DNA of 13,287 bases from contig CAMPET010000227.1 of the NCBI GenBank assembly GCA_946803715.1, positions 34,787 through 48,073 on the forward strand. Reading direction: 5' to 3'. Within the stretch, counting starts at the first letter, position 1; each line of letters begins with the position of its first letter. The DNA is from Beroe ovata (Eukaryota; Ctenophora; Nuda; Beroida; Beroidae). The position numbers and the translations under genes are program-made. The notes below the pieces were generated by a model, which saw only the letters and a list, made by a program, of their open reading frames with translations, did no database searches and was not told the origin of the DNA. This document shows positions 1 through 7,930 of the stretch, one piece after another.

Positions 1-44
1 GTGTATGTAAGTATGTGTTTGTGGGATATCCCCACAACACTCAC

Positions 45-195
45 CACTGATTAGTGAGTTCCTCTATAGAGACTTGGAGCAACTTGTTTTTCTCTGTCGC
101 TGCTGCAACTTTCTCCTCCATTTGTTTCTTCTCGTCCTGTACTTTGAACAAATCCCACTTCAACTCGCAGATGTCCTGGGCACATGCCTCGTGCT
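45..195 (-). CDS. Coiled-coil gene, coding exon 5
   Basis: The acceptor CATCAG|AGCACG and donor CAGTG|GTGAGT define 151 nt, phase 1 in and phase 2 out. The exon encodes Glu/Lys/Gln-rich helical sequence (KVQDEKKQMEEKVAAATEKN). The plus-strand open frame at 54-245 is the antisense of this exon and is not a gene. Confidence 0.65.
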
Positions 196-2001
196 CTGAT
201 GACGAGTGTTTAATAGTGCACTATGGGACGAGAATATTTTACTAGGGAACATTGTGCAGCATTAGGGAAAGGGAAATTCAAGGCTTAGGGCAATGGGCAT
301 TGGCAATTGGCGACGAAATCTTTGTAGATAAGTCAAAATGCTAACGAGTATCGAAATGCTAACATAAAACGTTTTGTACTTGATTTAAGAGCGATTCTAG
401 CTCATTAATCAAATGTCTCACCCACTACTTACCGAGTTGGACAGCTTTGGGAAGGATGTACAGTCTTCTTCGCTCCACTTTATCAACTTGAACTTGGAGT
501 AGCTTGACTCTTTCCACTTCCCTCTGATATGCTTTGATAGTCTGTCTTCTGTCTGCATCAAGCCGGTCTATCAGGTTCTTTACTTCATCAATGACTTCCA
601 AACCCTGCGTGTATGAAACATTATCTTCGCTAAAGTGTAACGTTTTCAATATTCCCAATATTGTGTACAACTGTCCTGACTTTGATTATGGCTGGAATCT
701 ATACACTGGAATATATAATACATTCCAGTGTATAAATTCCAGCCACTACATGTAACATGCTCTGATGGTGGCATCAAGAGTAAAGTCAAAAATGGAGTAG
801 TGCACAAAGCATTTCTGATCTGATATTGTGTTACTGCCTATATGTGACATCAACTTCTAAATCCACTGCCATCCACTGATGGCAAGTGGACCTGCTACTT
901 TTCTAACCGGATTTGAGGTAAGAGATGTGACTTTCATGACGTCACCAGGTGTTGGGCCAATGATTCCCTCCAATCTACCAGTCTCACTTCCCGTCTGAAC
1001 AACTAACTCCTGTGGCTCCTCAAGTTGTCGCTGGAGCGCTGCCAGATGCGCTGCCACCTGGAGAGACAGGAGATGTTATTTATAAATTTATTCCATGTAA
1101 ACCAGAGGAAAAATTCATTGAATAATAGTTACATGCTGTTAACAACCATGCTGTTAACAACCCATTATAGGTAGAGTCGATAAGTTTAAAACAACCATCA
1201 CCTTGTTTATGCAGGGAAGGTTTGTATTGGTCCATTCACAACTTTCCCTCTTCATTCCACCAAGCTGTGCAATATGAACTAGTTGATCTCCTGAATATGG
1301 TGAGTGAGGTCAACCAGGTTTTGTAGGACACTGAAATGTCATCCTGAGATTACACAATTCCACACCTGGTGTATAGATCGTGATAGCTGACTCCATCCTC
1401 TCTCCACCAGCTGTTGAGGGAGCAGGTGGCATGTCAGCCATTGCCAGAACAGATGCATAATCACCAGGATCTAGATCAGCTAAATCATACACTATGCTCT
1501 CATCCTGAAAAGAGTCAATTTCTAATATCGAACAATGCAAAGTCATGAAAATGCTAGACATTCACAGTCTAAAAGCATGAATGAAATCTATTTATATCCT
1601 TCCACTGCGTGATTAATGTCATACCTACACATCGGCACACAAGCATAGACCCACTTTGTACAACCTGCTGTACACACAGTACACACAAGCTGATCTCAAC
1701 TTCCGAAAGAAGGGGGTATCCATTTCAATGAGATCATGACCAAGTACTGAATCCCAAAATTAACCTGTGACCATTTCAGTACTTGGTCATGACCCTAGTT
1801 TGGAAGGGATGAATTGACATGTAAATAAAAATGAAAATTTAATATTATAGTAGCACATCAACTTCACATAGATAAATATAAGTCAAATCATACCCTGCTT
1901 TCTGGCTCAAAAGCCTGGTCTACAGAGCTTGCTTCCACGAAAGCAACTCTTCGACTTGACTTGCTGGATGCTGAATGTGTCTTTGCAGAATTGGCAGACA
2001 T
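45..2001 (-). CDS. Coiled-coil protein, 5' five coding exons (partial at window edge)
   Basis: Five exons on the minus strand join in one frame: 2001-1894, 1504-1366, 1050-908, 604-433 and 195-45 (713 nt, about 237 residues, 3' end beyond position 1). Junction phases are 0, 1, 0, 1, and the last donor is phase 2; each exon enters in the phase the previous one leaves. Donors are GTATGA, GTGTGG, GTTAGA (weak), GTAAGT and GTGAGT. The start ATG at 2001-1999 opens a Ser/Ala-rich, basic N-terminus (MSANSAKTHSASSKSSRR). An acidic, Pro-rich stretch follows (DLADLDPGDY, MADMPPAPSTAGG), then from about residue 83 Leu/Glu/Lys-rich heptad-like sequence (HLAALQRQLEE, IKAYQREVERVKLLQVQVDK, EEKVAAATEKNKLL), predicted coiled coil. 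No enzyme motif or membrane segment is visible. The EHEAC..DI.ELKW block faintly recalls CCDC178-type cilium/sperm coiled-coil proteins, but I would not name it on that. The gene structure is fairly sure; the identity is not. Confidence 0.6.
433..604 (-). CDS. Coiled-coil gene, coding exon 4
   Basis: A 172-nt exon between the acceptor ACACGCAG|GGTTTG and a consensus donor CTCG|GTAAGT, phase 0 in and phase 1 out. It encodes 57 residues rich in Lys, Arg, Glu, Asp, Leu and Val at heptad-like spacing (EVIDEVKNLIDRLDADRRQ and the following IKAYQREVERVKLLQ). Confidence 0.65.
690..744. repeat. Near-perfect hairpin (23-nt arms, 9-nt loop)
   Basis: Arms 690-712 and 722-744 are reverse complements with one mismatch. 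The outer part is GGCTGGAAT/ATTCCAGCC and the inner part TATACACTGGAAT/ATTCCAGTGTATA. The hairpin sits in the intron between exons 3 and 4 of the coiled-coil gene. Confidence 0.9.
908..1050 (-). CDS. Coiled-coil gene, coding exon 3 (two candidate acceptors)
   Basis: The frame reads HLAALQRQLEEPQELVV, the start of the coiled-coil region. Two acceptors lie 7 nt apart: CTCCAG|GTGGCAG (exon from 1057) and GGCAG|CGCATC (exon from 1050). Only the second fits the phase-1 end of exon 2 and keeps this frame. The 3' boundary is uncertain: CCG|GTTAGA at 908 and AAA|GTAGCA at 899 are both phase 0 and neither is a strong donor. Confidence 0.5.
1132..1161. repeat. Exact 15-bp tandem duplication
   Basis: CATGCTGTTAACAAC occurs twice head to tail (1132-1146 and 1147-1161), in the intron between coiled-coil exons 2 and 3. 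Confidence 0.95.
1366..1504 (-). CDS. Coiled-coil gene, coding exon 2
   Basis: This exon lies between the acceptor TTTTCAG|GATGAG and the donor CCAG|GTGTGG. It is 139 nt, entered in phase 0 and left in phase 1. It encodes an acidic segment (DESIVYDLADLDPGDY) followed by a Pro/Met/Gly-rich linker. The upstream ATG of the longer open frame lies in the intron and is not used in this model. Confidence 0.6.
1734..1792. repeat. Perfect inverted repeat (18-nt arms, 23-nt loop)
   Basis: TCATGACCAAGTACTGAA at 1734-1751 is the exact reverse complement of 1775-1792. It lies in the intron between coiled-coil exons 1 and 2. No coding sequence or terminal-repeat consensus that I recognise is attached. Confidence 0.92.
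1894..2001 (-). CDS. Coiled-coil gene, coding exon 1
   Basis: The exon is exactly 36 codons from ATG (2001-1999) to the donor AGG|GTATGA (phase 0). It is Ser/Ala-rich and basic, without hydrophobic signal-peptide character. A plausible acceptor (CATCTTCAG at 2015-2007) lies only six bases before the ATG, so the 5' UTR probably begins in a separate upstream exon that I cannot locate. Confidence 0.6.
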
Positions 2002-2015
2002 GGATATCTGAAGAT

Positions 2016-2300
2016 GAGATAATTTCATTCATGAATAGAAAATGAAATGAATACAAGAATAATGGTGTTGAACCATCGCAACTGTAACGGTATTGAACCA
2101 TTTCAGATGTATATATCTAACCAGTTAATCAACTTTTCTCATGAAACTATCATCAGCATTATCCTCAATCTCTTAAATTGGCTAAAAACAACTCATGAAT
2201 ATAAGCTGGAATATGGTTTTTACTCCAACAAAAGGGCAGCATGAGAATTATATTACAGGATCACACATGGCTTAGACAAATGAATCAGCATAGTATAATA
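2016..2300. other. Upstream of the coiled-coil start codon, no gene seen
   Basis: AT-rich DNA with short open frames of no recognisable product. It probably holds intron or 5' regulatory DNA of the minus-strand gene. I see no convincing TATA box or first exon. Confidence 0.4.
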
Positions 2301-2704
2301 AGGGAGCCATCACATATGACGTCATCATTTTTTGGCCCATTATTGACCCCTTCCCCTCTTTTCATCACTGGTCATCTTTCCCTTACCACCACCCCCATGC
2401 TGACGTGTCAGCATTCGCCAAACCCCCCTGGCCCCTCATTTTCCAAAACGAAACGAGATGACTGTTCTGTTCAGAACAATGATGCACCACTACAATCTGA
2501 TTTTTGTGGTCAGAACTCAATGGACCTTAGATAACGAGATCAAACAACAATACCTATTGAATAAAAACGAAAAAATAGCATATATTTCAAAATTTTCTGA
2601 AAAAAATTGCTGACGTCATCAAAGCCAAAACCCCTGTCATCATCTTTCATCATATTGAAACTGCCTCCCCCTCTGGCTGATGACGTCATATGTGACGGCT
2701 CCCC
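2301..2704. mobile_element. Non-autonomous DNA transposon (MITE-like), TGACGTCA-type termini
   Basis: The left end (2301-2327) starts GGGAGCCATCACATATGACG and the right end (2678-2704) is its inverse with about two differences. The element is about 0.4 kb. A palindromic TGACGTCA lies in both ends (2317-2324, 2681-2688), with a third copy at 2611-2618 and a related TGACGTGTCA at 2401-2410. The interior is C-rich and has no credible coding frame, so it would depend on a transposase supplied elsewhere. I could not identify a clean target-site duplication, so the superfamily is not assigned. Confidence 0.75.
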
Positions 2705-2843
2705 AAGGATGATACAGTAATACAGACATTCTGTATAAGTTGGCTGGTTAGGTCTAATATCAAGTATCATTGTATCAACAGGCTAACACTTTATGTCTTT
2801 ATTATAAAACTTTTTCAAGAATCAAGTAGAAAACAAACATTCA

Positions 2844-2871
2844 TAAGATAAGATAAGATAAGGTAAGATAA
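2844..2871. repeat. GATAA-type microsatellite
   Basis: About five copies of the pentamer AGATA/GATAA with one substitution (GGTAA) in the fourth copy. Confidence 0.9.
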
Positions 2872-2987
2872 ATATTATGGTATAAAACCATCACCTTACA
2901 ATAGCTAACTGTATAGAAATTAGAAGCACAGTACATAAGCTAACAGTATAGAAATTAGAAAAATCCAAGGATGACACATACCAGAAA

Positions 2988-3256
2988 TTATCTGGACACA
3001 TAGTATTTGCATTCTTCTTTATACTGTTTGAAAAGGCGTTTAAAAGTGTCTACACTTTGAGCATCCTAAGAGATATAGTTATATTATTTCAATACAAAAT
3101 CTTCGACAATCCTTAGTACCCTTTGGTCCATCTTTTTGAAGGACTTTCTATATCTCAACAAGTTTTTTCTATTTTGATCTAACTTGAAAAGCTTTTGACA
3201 AGAGTCAACTTTCTTATTAACATAGCGGCGCGAGTTTCCCTACCCAGAAGCGTAAA
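2988..3256 (-). pseudogene. Possible decayed retroelement C-terminus
   Basis: On the minus strand, 3062-2988 reads SVDTFKRLFKQYKEECKYY and then a stop. This resembles the S-V-x-x-F-K...L/F-K-x-Y tail of many non-LTR reverse transcriptases. The stretch upstream, 3256-3063, reads partly as TLLGRETRAAMLIRKLTL but is broken by stops. No catalytic motif is present. This is a weak resemblance and may be chance. Confidence 0.2.
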
Positions 3257-3839
3257 CCTTGTGAATCGGTCTTTGGATCCATCAGCTTAGTCTACTCACT
3301 CGGGGCAATATATTGTATTAGTCACTTGACATTGATTTGGACATATCCATATCTTTAGACTGTGTCTTTGTTAATCGATTTAGTTGTTTTATGTTGATTT
3401 AGGGACCATACACATATTACGTAATCCAAATTTTGGCATTTTTTTACTCCCCCCCGTAATCATGCGTAATCATGGCTCAAACCTCCTCTCAGAAAGGAAA
3501 TATTACGTAATCACTAATCACACGCCAACCCCTCCCCCCCCTTCTTACGTTAAGGTCTGAAAGGGAATAATATGACATAGACTTAAAGCCTTCTCCGGTG
3601 GATAACAAGCTAGATGGGGGACTTGCTCTGCTGTCTGCTAGTGTTCAGATCCCTAGGTCGAGGGGCAACCTACAACATTTTGATCCAGGACTCGACAGAC
3701 ATGCCTGTAGGATGTTCACAGACTGGCTAACACTCGTCCTCCAGGCTGCTTTCTGCTTTGATTGTTCAGTATGCCGACTGTTATTCACTGTATTATATCT
3801 GGTGTAGCCTCTTGGCCATTTTGAGTGGAATACTGAGTT

Positions 3840-4054
3840 TATACGCTCAGTAGAGTGGATACACAGTAAGTGTCAAGTGATATATGATTCCTTGAAGGGT
3901 GTACAGCTAGTACAAAGTTGTATACAGTGAGTATACACTCAGTAGAAGGAAGCACAGTGAGTGCTAGCGATATACAGTGAGTATATGCTCAGTAGAAGGA
4001 AGCACAGTGAGTGCTAGCGATATGCGCTCAGTAGAGGGGAGCACAGTGAGTGTT
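3840..4054. repeat. 50-bp minisatellite
   Basis: Copies at 3921-3970 and 3971-4020 differ at only two positions. A third copy, 4021-4054, lacks about 10 bp near its start. A diverged copy starts near 3840 (CGCTCAGTAGAGTGGATACA). Unit landmarks are TATACAGTGAGTATA, CTCAGTAGAAGGAAGCACAG and TGAGTGCTAGCGA. Confidence 0.9.
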
Positions 4055-4148
4055 AACCTGAATACTTCTACTTACCTCTTATTAGGCACGTGGTTTCAAC
4101 TTGTGTTTCAAACCGGTGCTTAATGAGCTGCTTAACACGCTGCTGAAG

Positions 4149-4191
4149 TGTCACGTGATCTGATAATTACACCCATGATATACCACGTGAC
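4149..4191. promoter_or_regulatory. Two CACGTG E-boxes inside the larger transposon
   Basis: GTCACGTGAT lies at 4149-4158 and CCACGTGACC about 25 bp later. CACGTG is the core bound by MYC/USF/TFE-type bHLH-zip factors. Function here is not shown. Confidence 0.3.
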
Positions 4192-4392
4192 CCGCCAGAG
4201 GTATACACACATACTGTAAACCTAATCAGAGGAAATGATGGATGTCAAACTTTTGACTTTCAGTCTGACAGGCGTCGAGTCTGACAGATGTCTTGATTAC
4301 GTAACCAAGGTCAAACCCCCTCCGTAATCAAACGTAATCATTTGGAAACCCCCTCCCCCCTCGGCTGATTACGTAATATGTGAACGGTCCCC

Positions 4393-4753
4393 TATTAATT
4401 TATTGAGGACTACCCTTCCTTTGATTCCTATCTCCAATCCCCTGTCCATTTTAACTGTGAAGCCCAGAATTTCGGAGCTCTGGGTGCCCTAGCCTTGCAG
4501 TTGCAAACTGTGAGGGGTGGGCCGAAACCCCTCCATTATCTCGTGCTACCTGCTATTCTAAGGTCCATATTGCAGTTGACAAGGGAGGGCCTAAATAACA
4601 ACTGCTACTCAGCTACTGTACCCGCTGATGACTAACAGTTGAGACTCTCTTGTGTCAATCTTGGGATTAGAAAATCGATACCCAGTATTTTGTCATGTTT
4701 GTAGCGTACCCAGACATTTCTATAGATAAGACTTTGGAAACTTCAATCAAGTC
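4393..4753. other. Gene-free interval
   Basis: Nothing coding recognised. A GC-richer stretch around 4440-4560 lacks open frames, terminal repeats or RNA-gene boxes that I can recognise. Confidence 0.4.
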
Positions 4754-4801
4754 CCCAATGCAATCTATGCTATGCTAAAGCATAGCATAGATTGCATTGG
4801 G
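4754..4801. repeat. Perfect palindrome (23-nt arms, 2-nt centre)
   Basis: Arms 4754-4776 (starting CCCAATGCAATC) and 4779-4801 are exact reverse complements around a central AA. Each arm also contains a short direct repeat, ATGCTATGCT. Confidence 0.97.
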
Positions 4802-5283
4802 AGAATTCTATGACCAAAGGTAATTAGTGAATCACTCTATCACCTACTTAATAGCCAAATTTCACTGGTAACAGCAATTTATGCCAACCAAATGGCTGAT
4901 GGCATTGGTAACTTATAGTTACTAACTAACGGTCCATCCCAGTTCCAAGTGCCATGCGACCTCCAGCAGCAAGCATCTTTGTGGTCGGCAGTGCGGCAAG
5001 CCCCTACTGGAGAAGGCCGATCGGACAGGATTCCCACAACCCACCACGACCCCGGCCACTGAGACAGATGATATCAAGTCTACTGTGGCACAATTGGCAA
5101 TAGGTTCCTTAAGTCTTCAAGAGTCACGATAATGCATTGTATTGACTCATTTTCACTCCCTGCTTCACCGTTCATTACTTGATTTCCGAACTTGCTGACC
5201 TCAAGTCTTCTGTCACTGCTTGATGGGAATCTGAGGATGCAGGCCGCCCGCCAGCTATCCCATCGACATCCGGACAACCCAAT
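4802..5283. other. Flank of the transposase relic; possible degraded 5' part
   Basis: GC content rises from about 4925 onward, as in the relic downstream. One plus-strand frame near 4940-5130 has Cys/His pairs (KHLCGRQCGK) that could be a further broken finger. Another around 5229-5283 is Ser/Pro-rich. Neither joins convincingly to the open frame that follows. Confidence 0.3.
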
Positions 5284-5851
5284 CTCATCCTACCGCACCC
5301 TCACCGCTTCTGTGCTGTGACACAGTAGAAGCTATATTGGTAGTAGAGCAGCACCTGAGGAAGGAGGGCGGCATAGTCCGATGCAGCATCTGCCCATCTG
5401 TATCAGGTTGGAGAATTCCTGAAGTCGCTCGGAGTAATGGGAAGCGGACCAGACCCTGGTCGAAGCTATTGTATAATATCAAGGGACACTTGAAAGGAGC
5501 GAAACACTTGGAACGTGTGAAAGTGGTGACAACTGTAGCAAACGGAGATGTTCGGAGAGAGGGGGACGCAGTTAGTGCAGAGCTAAACCTCATCCGTTTC
5601 ATCCATTATGGGGTCCTCCATAATCACAGCTACAGAAGTTACGAGAACTTTGTACTGTGTGGGTGGAAAGGAGGTATGGTTATCGGTGACCAACATCACT
5701 CAAGGATGACGCCAGCTAAAGTCGTTCCACAGATGGCAGATGTGCTGAGGAAGCGACTAGATCAGTACGTTGTGAGCACAACACAGTGGTTGGGGTTCCC
5801 ACTCCCCATTTTCATCGTCTCACACAAAGACCAGAGCAGACATAGGAAAAG

Positions 5852-5992
5852 GTGTGTTGTAATGTGGAAATTCGATTGGTGATTGGTGTCTTACTATTGT
5901 CTTCACTTTAGAGCATTTTCCCTTGCAATCCATTCTCTATAAGATTCCTTGTTTCTTTATCCTACTATGTAGATTGAGTTTCATTTTATCAG
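5852..5992 (+). other. Probable intron in the transposase-like gene
   Basis: The donor AAAAG|GTGTGT and acceptor TTTTATCAG|GTGTATC enclose 141 bp that is more AT-rich than its flanks. Removing it keeps frame 3 (…RHRKR then CITAVTIPNLKN) and skips the stop after 5879. A weaker alternative acceptor CAAG at 6041-6044 would instead lead directly into frame 1. Confidence 0.45.
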
Positions 5993-6537
5993 GTGTATCA
6001 CGGCCGTAACCATCCCCAACCTGAAGAATGTGGGAGTTTTCAAGAGAACCCTTTAATCTTTATTTGGGACACCCAGCTTCAGTGGAGGCATCTGGGCGGG
6101 GTATAGCCACCACGATCAAGACACTCCTGACAACTACCATGCCATCGGTATCGATGGTCAGTCACTTTCGTGGAGGATGTTACGACGGGGCCTACGTGAA
6201 CTGCAACGTAGCCCAGCATCTCGAATGTGTTCTCCTGGATACCACCCTGGATACTAGACCGAACCTGAGGAGCCTGTGGACGTGGGATGGTGCTCATTTG
6301 GTGGAGCTTATTCTAAAGAAGGCAATCAGGGACAAATCATACATGCAGGGCGCATTTGACCACCTGAAAGCTACCTCTGAGTTTTTTCGCGACCCTGTCA
6401 TGTATGAGGTTTGTCTTCAGAAGACGTCAGACGGGAACAAGTACCGGCGCCCACGGCTGTTGAAGGACCTTACGTTCGTTTCTCACTCCCAAAAGGCACT
6501 GGACATTTATTTCGAGAACCTAGGTCTTTGGGAGAAG

Positions 6538-6636
6538 GTAATATCTGAGGAGGTTTTAGGTGATCGAGCCACAATTGGACACGGACTACTTGGAGAGATG
6601 AAGAACACGGAGATCCAGATGGCATTGTTGTTTTAG
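6538..6636 (+). other. Possible 99-bp phase-0 intron ending at the in-frame TAG
   Basis: GAGAAG|GTAATA and TTGTTTTAG|AGG are splice-like, and 99 bp is a multiple of three, so splicing would remove the first stop without changing frame. Against this, the translated interval (…LGEMKNTEIQMALLF) reads like continuous helix, so the TAG may be a simple nonsense mutation. Confidence 0.3.
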
Positions 6637-7611
6637 AGGGCCCTTCTGCGATTCTTAACCCCCATATCCCTGCAACTCCAACAGAGGGAGCTATCAATCG
6701 ATCAGTGGTTGGTCCTTCTCACCTGTATAAAGGACGGGTTACAGGAGCTGTCGGTAGTGAATACTTCTCCCGCATCTCAGAAATTCTTGGGAGATGATTA
6801 CTGGGACGCCCTTGCCAACCCCCTCATCGACACTTAACACCGGATCACCAGGGGCAGACAGGGTGCTGCAAGTGTGGGTGAGCAACTGGCTGACCGGCTC
6901 CGAACCATCCAGGACCGTCACCAGGATTTCTTGCTCCACCTCAGGAATGCTGCAGCTCATTACCTGTTTGAAGGCCATGAGTACTGGGGGCGAAATGGGC
7001 GTCGAAATATTAACATTCTGAAAGAGGGCGCAAATTTCCTCCATTATATGGATCAATCGAGGAGACTCTGGCATCCCCTCAAGACACCCCTCGAACCCCT
7101 TCTCAAAGACTGGGAGTTCATGGCACAGTCCCAGCCCGATCTGACTTTGTTATGGACTATCATCACATCGGGGCCACTCAGGGAGCGGGATGTTGAGGAG
7201 TTGCGCTGCTGCCTGAGGGAAGCAATGGGGACAACCCCGATCCTGGAGAGTGCCCTGATAACTCTCGCTCCCATCTCCCAAAGCCACCACTCGAGCTGCT
7301 GATCATCCTCCTCACCATGCCATGCAGCATGCTCTGAGGCATTCATGAAGACACTGGGGTCTATTATGGAACATAGGCATGAGCGATTCACCAACCCGGG
7401 ACTTGATCAGCAGTCCCAGGATGAGATGGTCATGATTGGGAATGGCCCACCCCTCTCTGATGCCGAGGAATTCTATCAAGAGGTTCTCGCCATGAGTGGG
7501 CTTTGCCCAACAAAGTCCTGGTTGGAGAGGGACTTGATAATGAGAACTATCACCCCGGGAAAGGTCATTGCTCGACTCTCTGCCAGACAATCAGGCCTAC
7601 TTTGGGAATGA

Positions 7612-7734
7612 ACAGCCGTTTCACAACATCTATTTACTCTTTATTTTTCCCAAAACCAAATAAGATTTGGTTGTTTCTGTTCGCGGCATCTGACGTTCCT
7701 TATTCTAAACTCTATGATATGAAAAAGAACGCGG
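7612..7734. other. 3' flank of the transposase relic
   Basis: Base composition drops to AT-rich straight after the TGA at 7609-7611. No exon is seen. Confidence 0.4.
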
Positions 7735-7816
7735 CATATTCGACAGACTGCCGCAACATCACTAGAAAAAGCTGCAGTGTTTCTACACGTGATGTGGCGG
7801 CAGTCTGTCGAATATG
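7735..7816. repeat. Long hairpin (28-nt arms) ending at an ambiguous base
   Basis: Arms 7735-7762 and 7789-7816 are reverse complements with one mismatch. The outer 20 nt (CATATTCGACAGACTGCCGC) match perfectly. The loop contains a further AGAAA/TTTCT pair. The n at 7817 directly abuts the right arm. Confidence 0.93.
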
Positions 7817-7920
7817 NGTGCACATGTACTTGCGTACGGATAGGAGCCACCCAGCATGCACAGGAGAATTTGGGTGCAATTCCCGCAGCGCGTGAATATG
7901 TCAGATTTAAGTGTTCTCAC

Positions 7921-7930
7921 GTCACGTGAC
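7921..7930. promoter_or_regulatory. GTCACGTGAC palindrome (E-box / CLEAR-like)
   Basis: A perfect 10-bp palindrome matching the extended E-box bound by MiT/TFE and USF bHLH-zip factors in animals. It occurs about 2.7 kb upstream of the GOLGA7-like start codon. The match is sequence only. Confidence 0.35.

Larger units (their letters stand above)
2705..3400. other. Gene-free interval between two transposons
   Basis: AT-rich. It contains a GATAA microsatellite (2844-2871), a 22-nt direct repeat with one mismatch (2904-2925 and 2939-2960) and a doubtful retroelement remnant on the minus strand near 2988-3256. No exon is recognised. Confidence 0.5.
3402..4392. mobile_element. Non-autonomous DNA transposon, TTACGTAA-type termini
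   Basis: The left end (3402-3427) starts GGGACCATACACATATTACG and the right end (4366-4391) reads inward GGGACCGTTCACATATTACG. The element is about 0.99 kb. Each end carries two copies of the palindrome TTACGTAA (3417-3424, 3503-3510, 4297-4304, 4369-4376) and pairs of GTAATCA motifs among C-rich tracts. The centre holds a 50-bp minisatellite. The open frame at 3598-3807 has no recognisable product. No clean target duplication was found, so the superfamily is unassigned. Confidence 0.75.
5284..7611 (+). pseudogene. hAT-like transposase or transposase-derived gene, broken
   Basis: The coding trace runs in frame 3 to about 6057, then in frame 1 to 7611. Near its start is a finger of the form C-x2-C-x31-H-x5-H (CSIC ... 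GHLKGAKH), in the BED/TTF style that precedes many hAT transposases. The central part has RNase-H-like landmarks: CITAVTIPNLKNV, NLYLGHPASVEASG, then FRGGCYDGAYVN, where the Asp resembles the second catalytic Asp of hAT enzymes, and TWDGAHLVELILKKAIRD. C-terminal to this is a helical region (RHQDFLLHLRNAAAHYLFEG, DAEEFYQEVLAMSGLCPTKS). Breaks are a frame change near 6045-6060, stops TAG 6634-6636, TAA 6835-6837 and TGA 7300-7302, and an end at TGA 7609-7611. I see no terminal inverted repeats around it. Family assignment rests on motif memory only. It could be a domesticated gene with small introns rather than a dead copy. Confidence 0.5.

Noticed and set aside
937-944. TGACGTCA in coiled-coil exon 3 as a transposon end
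   Set aside because: None of the flanking CACATAT/GGGA context is present; taken as a chance octamer within coding sequence.
2241-2534. 97-codon plus-strand open frame
   Set aside because: It overlaps the left end and C-rich interior of the smaller transposon, has a Pro/Ser/Thr composition caused by that bias, and has no splice or domain support.
3921-4054. Regular 50-bp repeats as a CRISPR array
   Set aside because: Copies are directly adjacent with no unique spacers, and the DNA is eukaryotic.
5080-5602. Minus-strand open frames of 65 and 105 codons
   Set aside because: Antisense shadows of the finger-bearing part of the relic; no motif and no splice context.
6754-6861. A 108-bp phase-0 intron removing the TAA at 6835
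   Set aside because: The donor TCG|GTAGTG is acceptable, but the acceptor lacks a pyrimidine tract and the interval reads like protein (FLGDDYWDALANPLIDT), so a nonsense mutation is the simpler reading.
6739-7590. Run of minus-strand open frames of 92-113 codons opposite the transposase relic
   Set aside because: They lack family motifs, while the plus strand carries recognisable hAT-like landmarks. Their openness follows from the GC-rich coding composition of the other strand.
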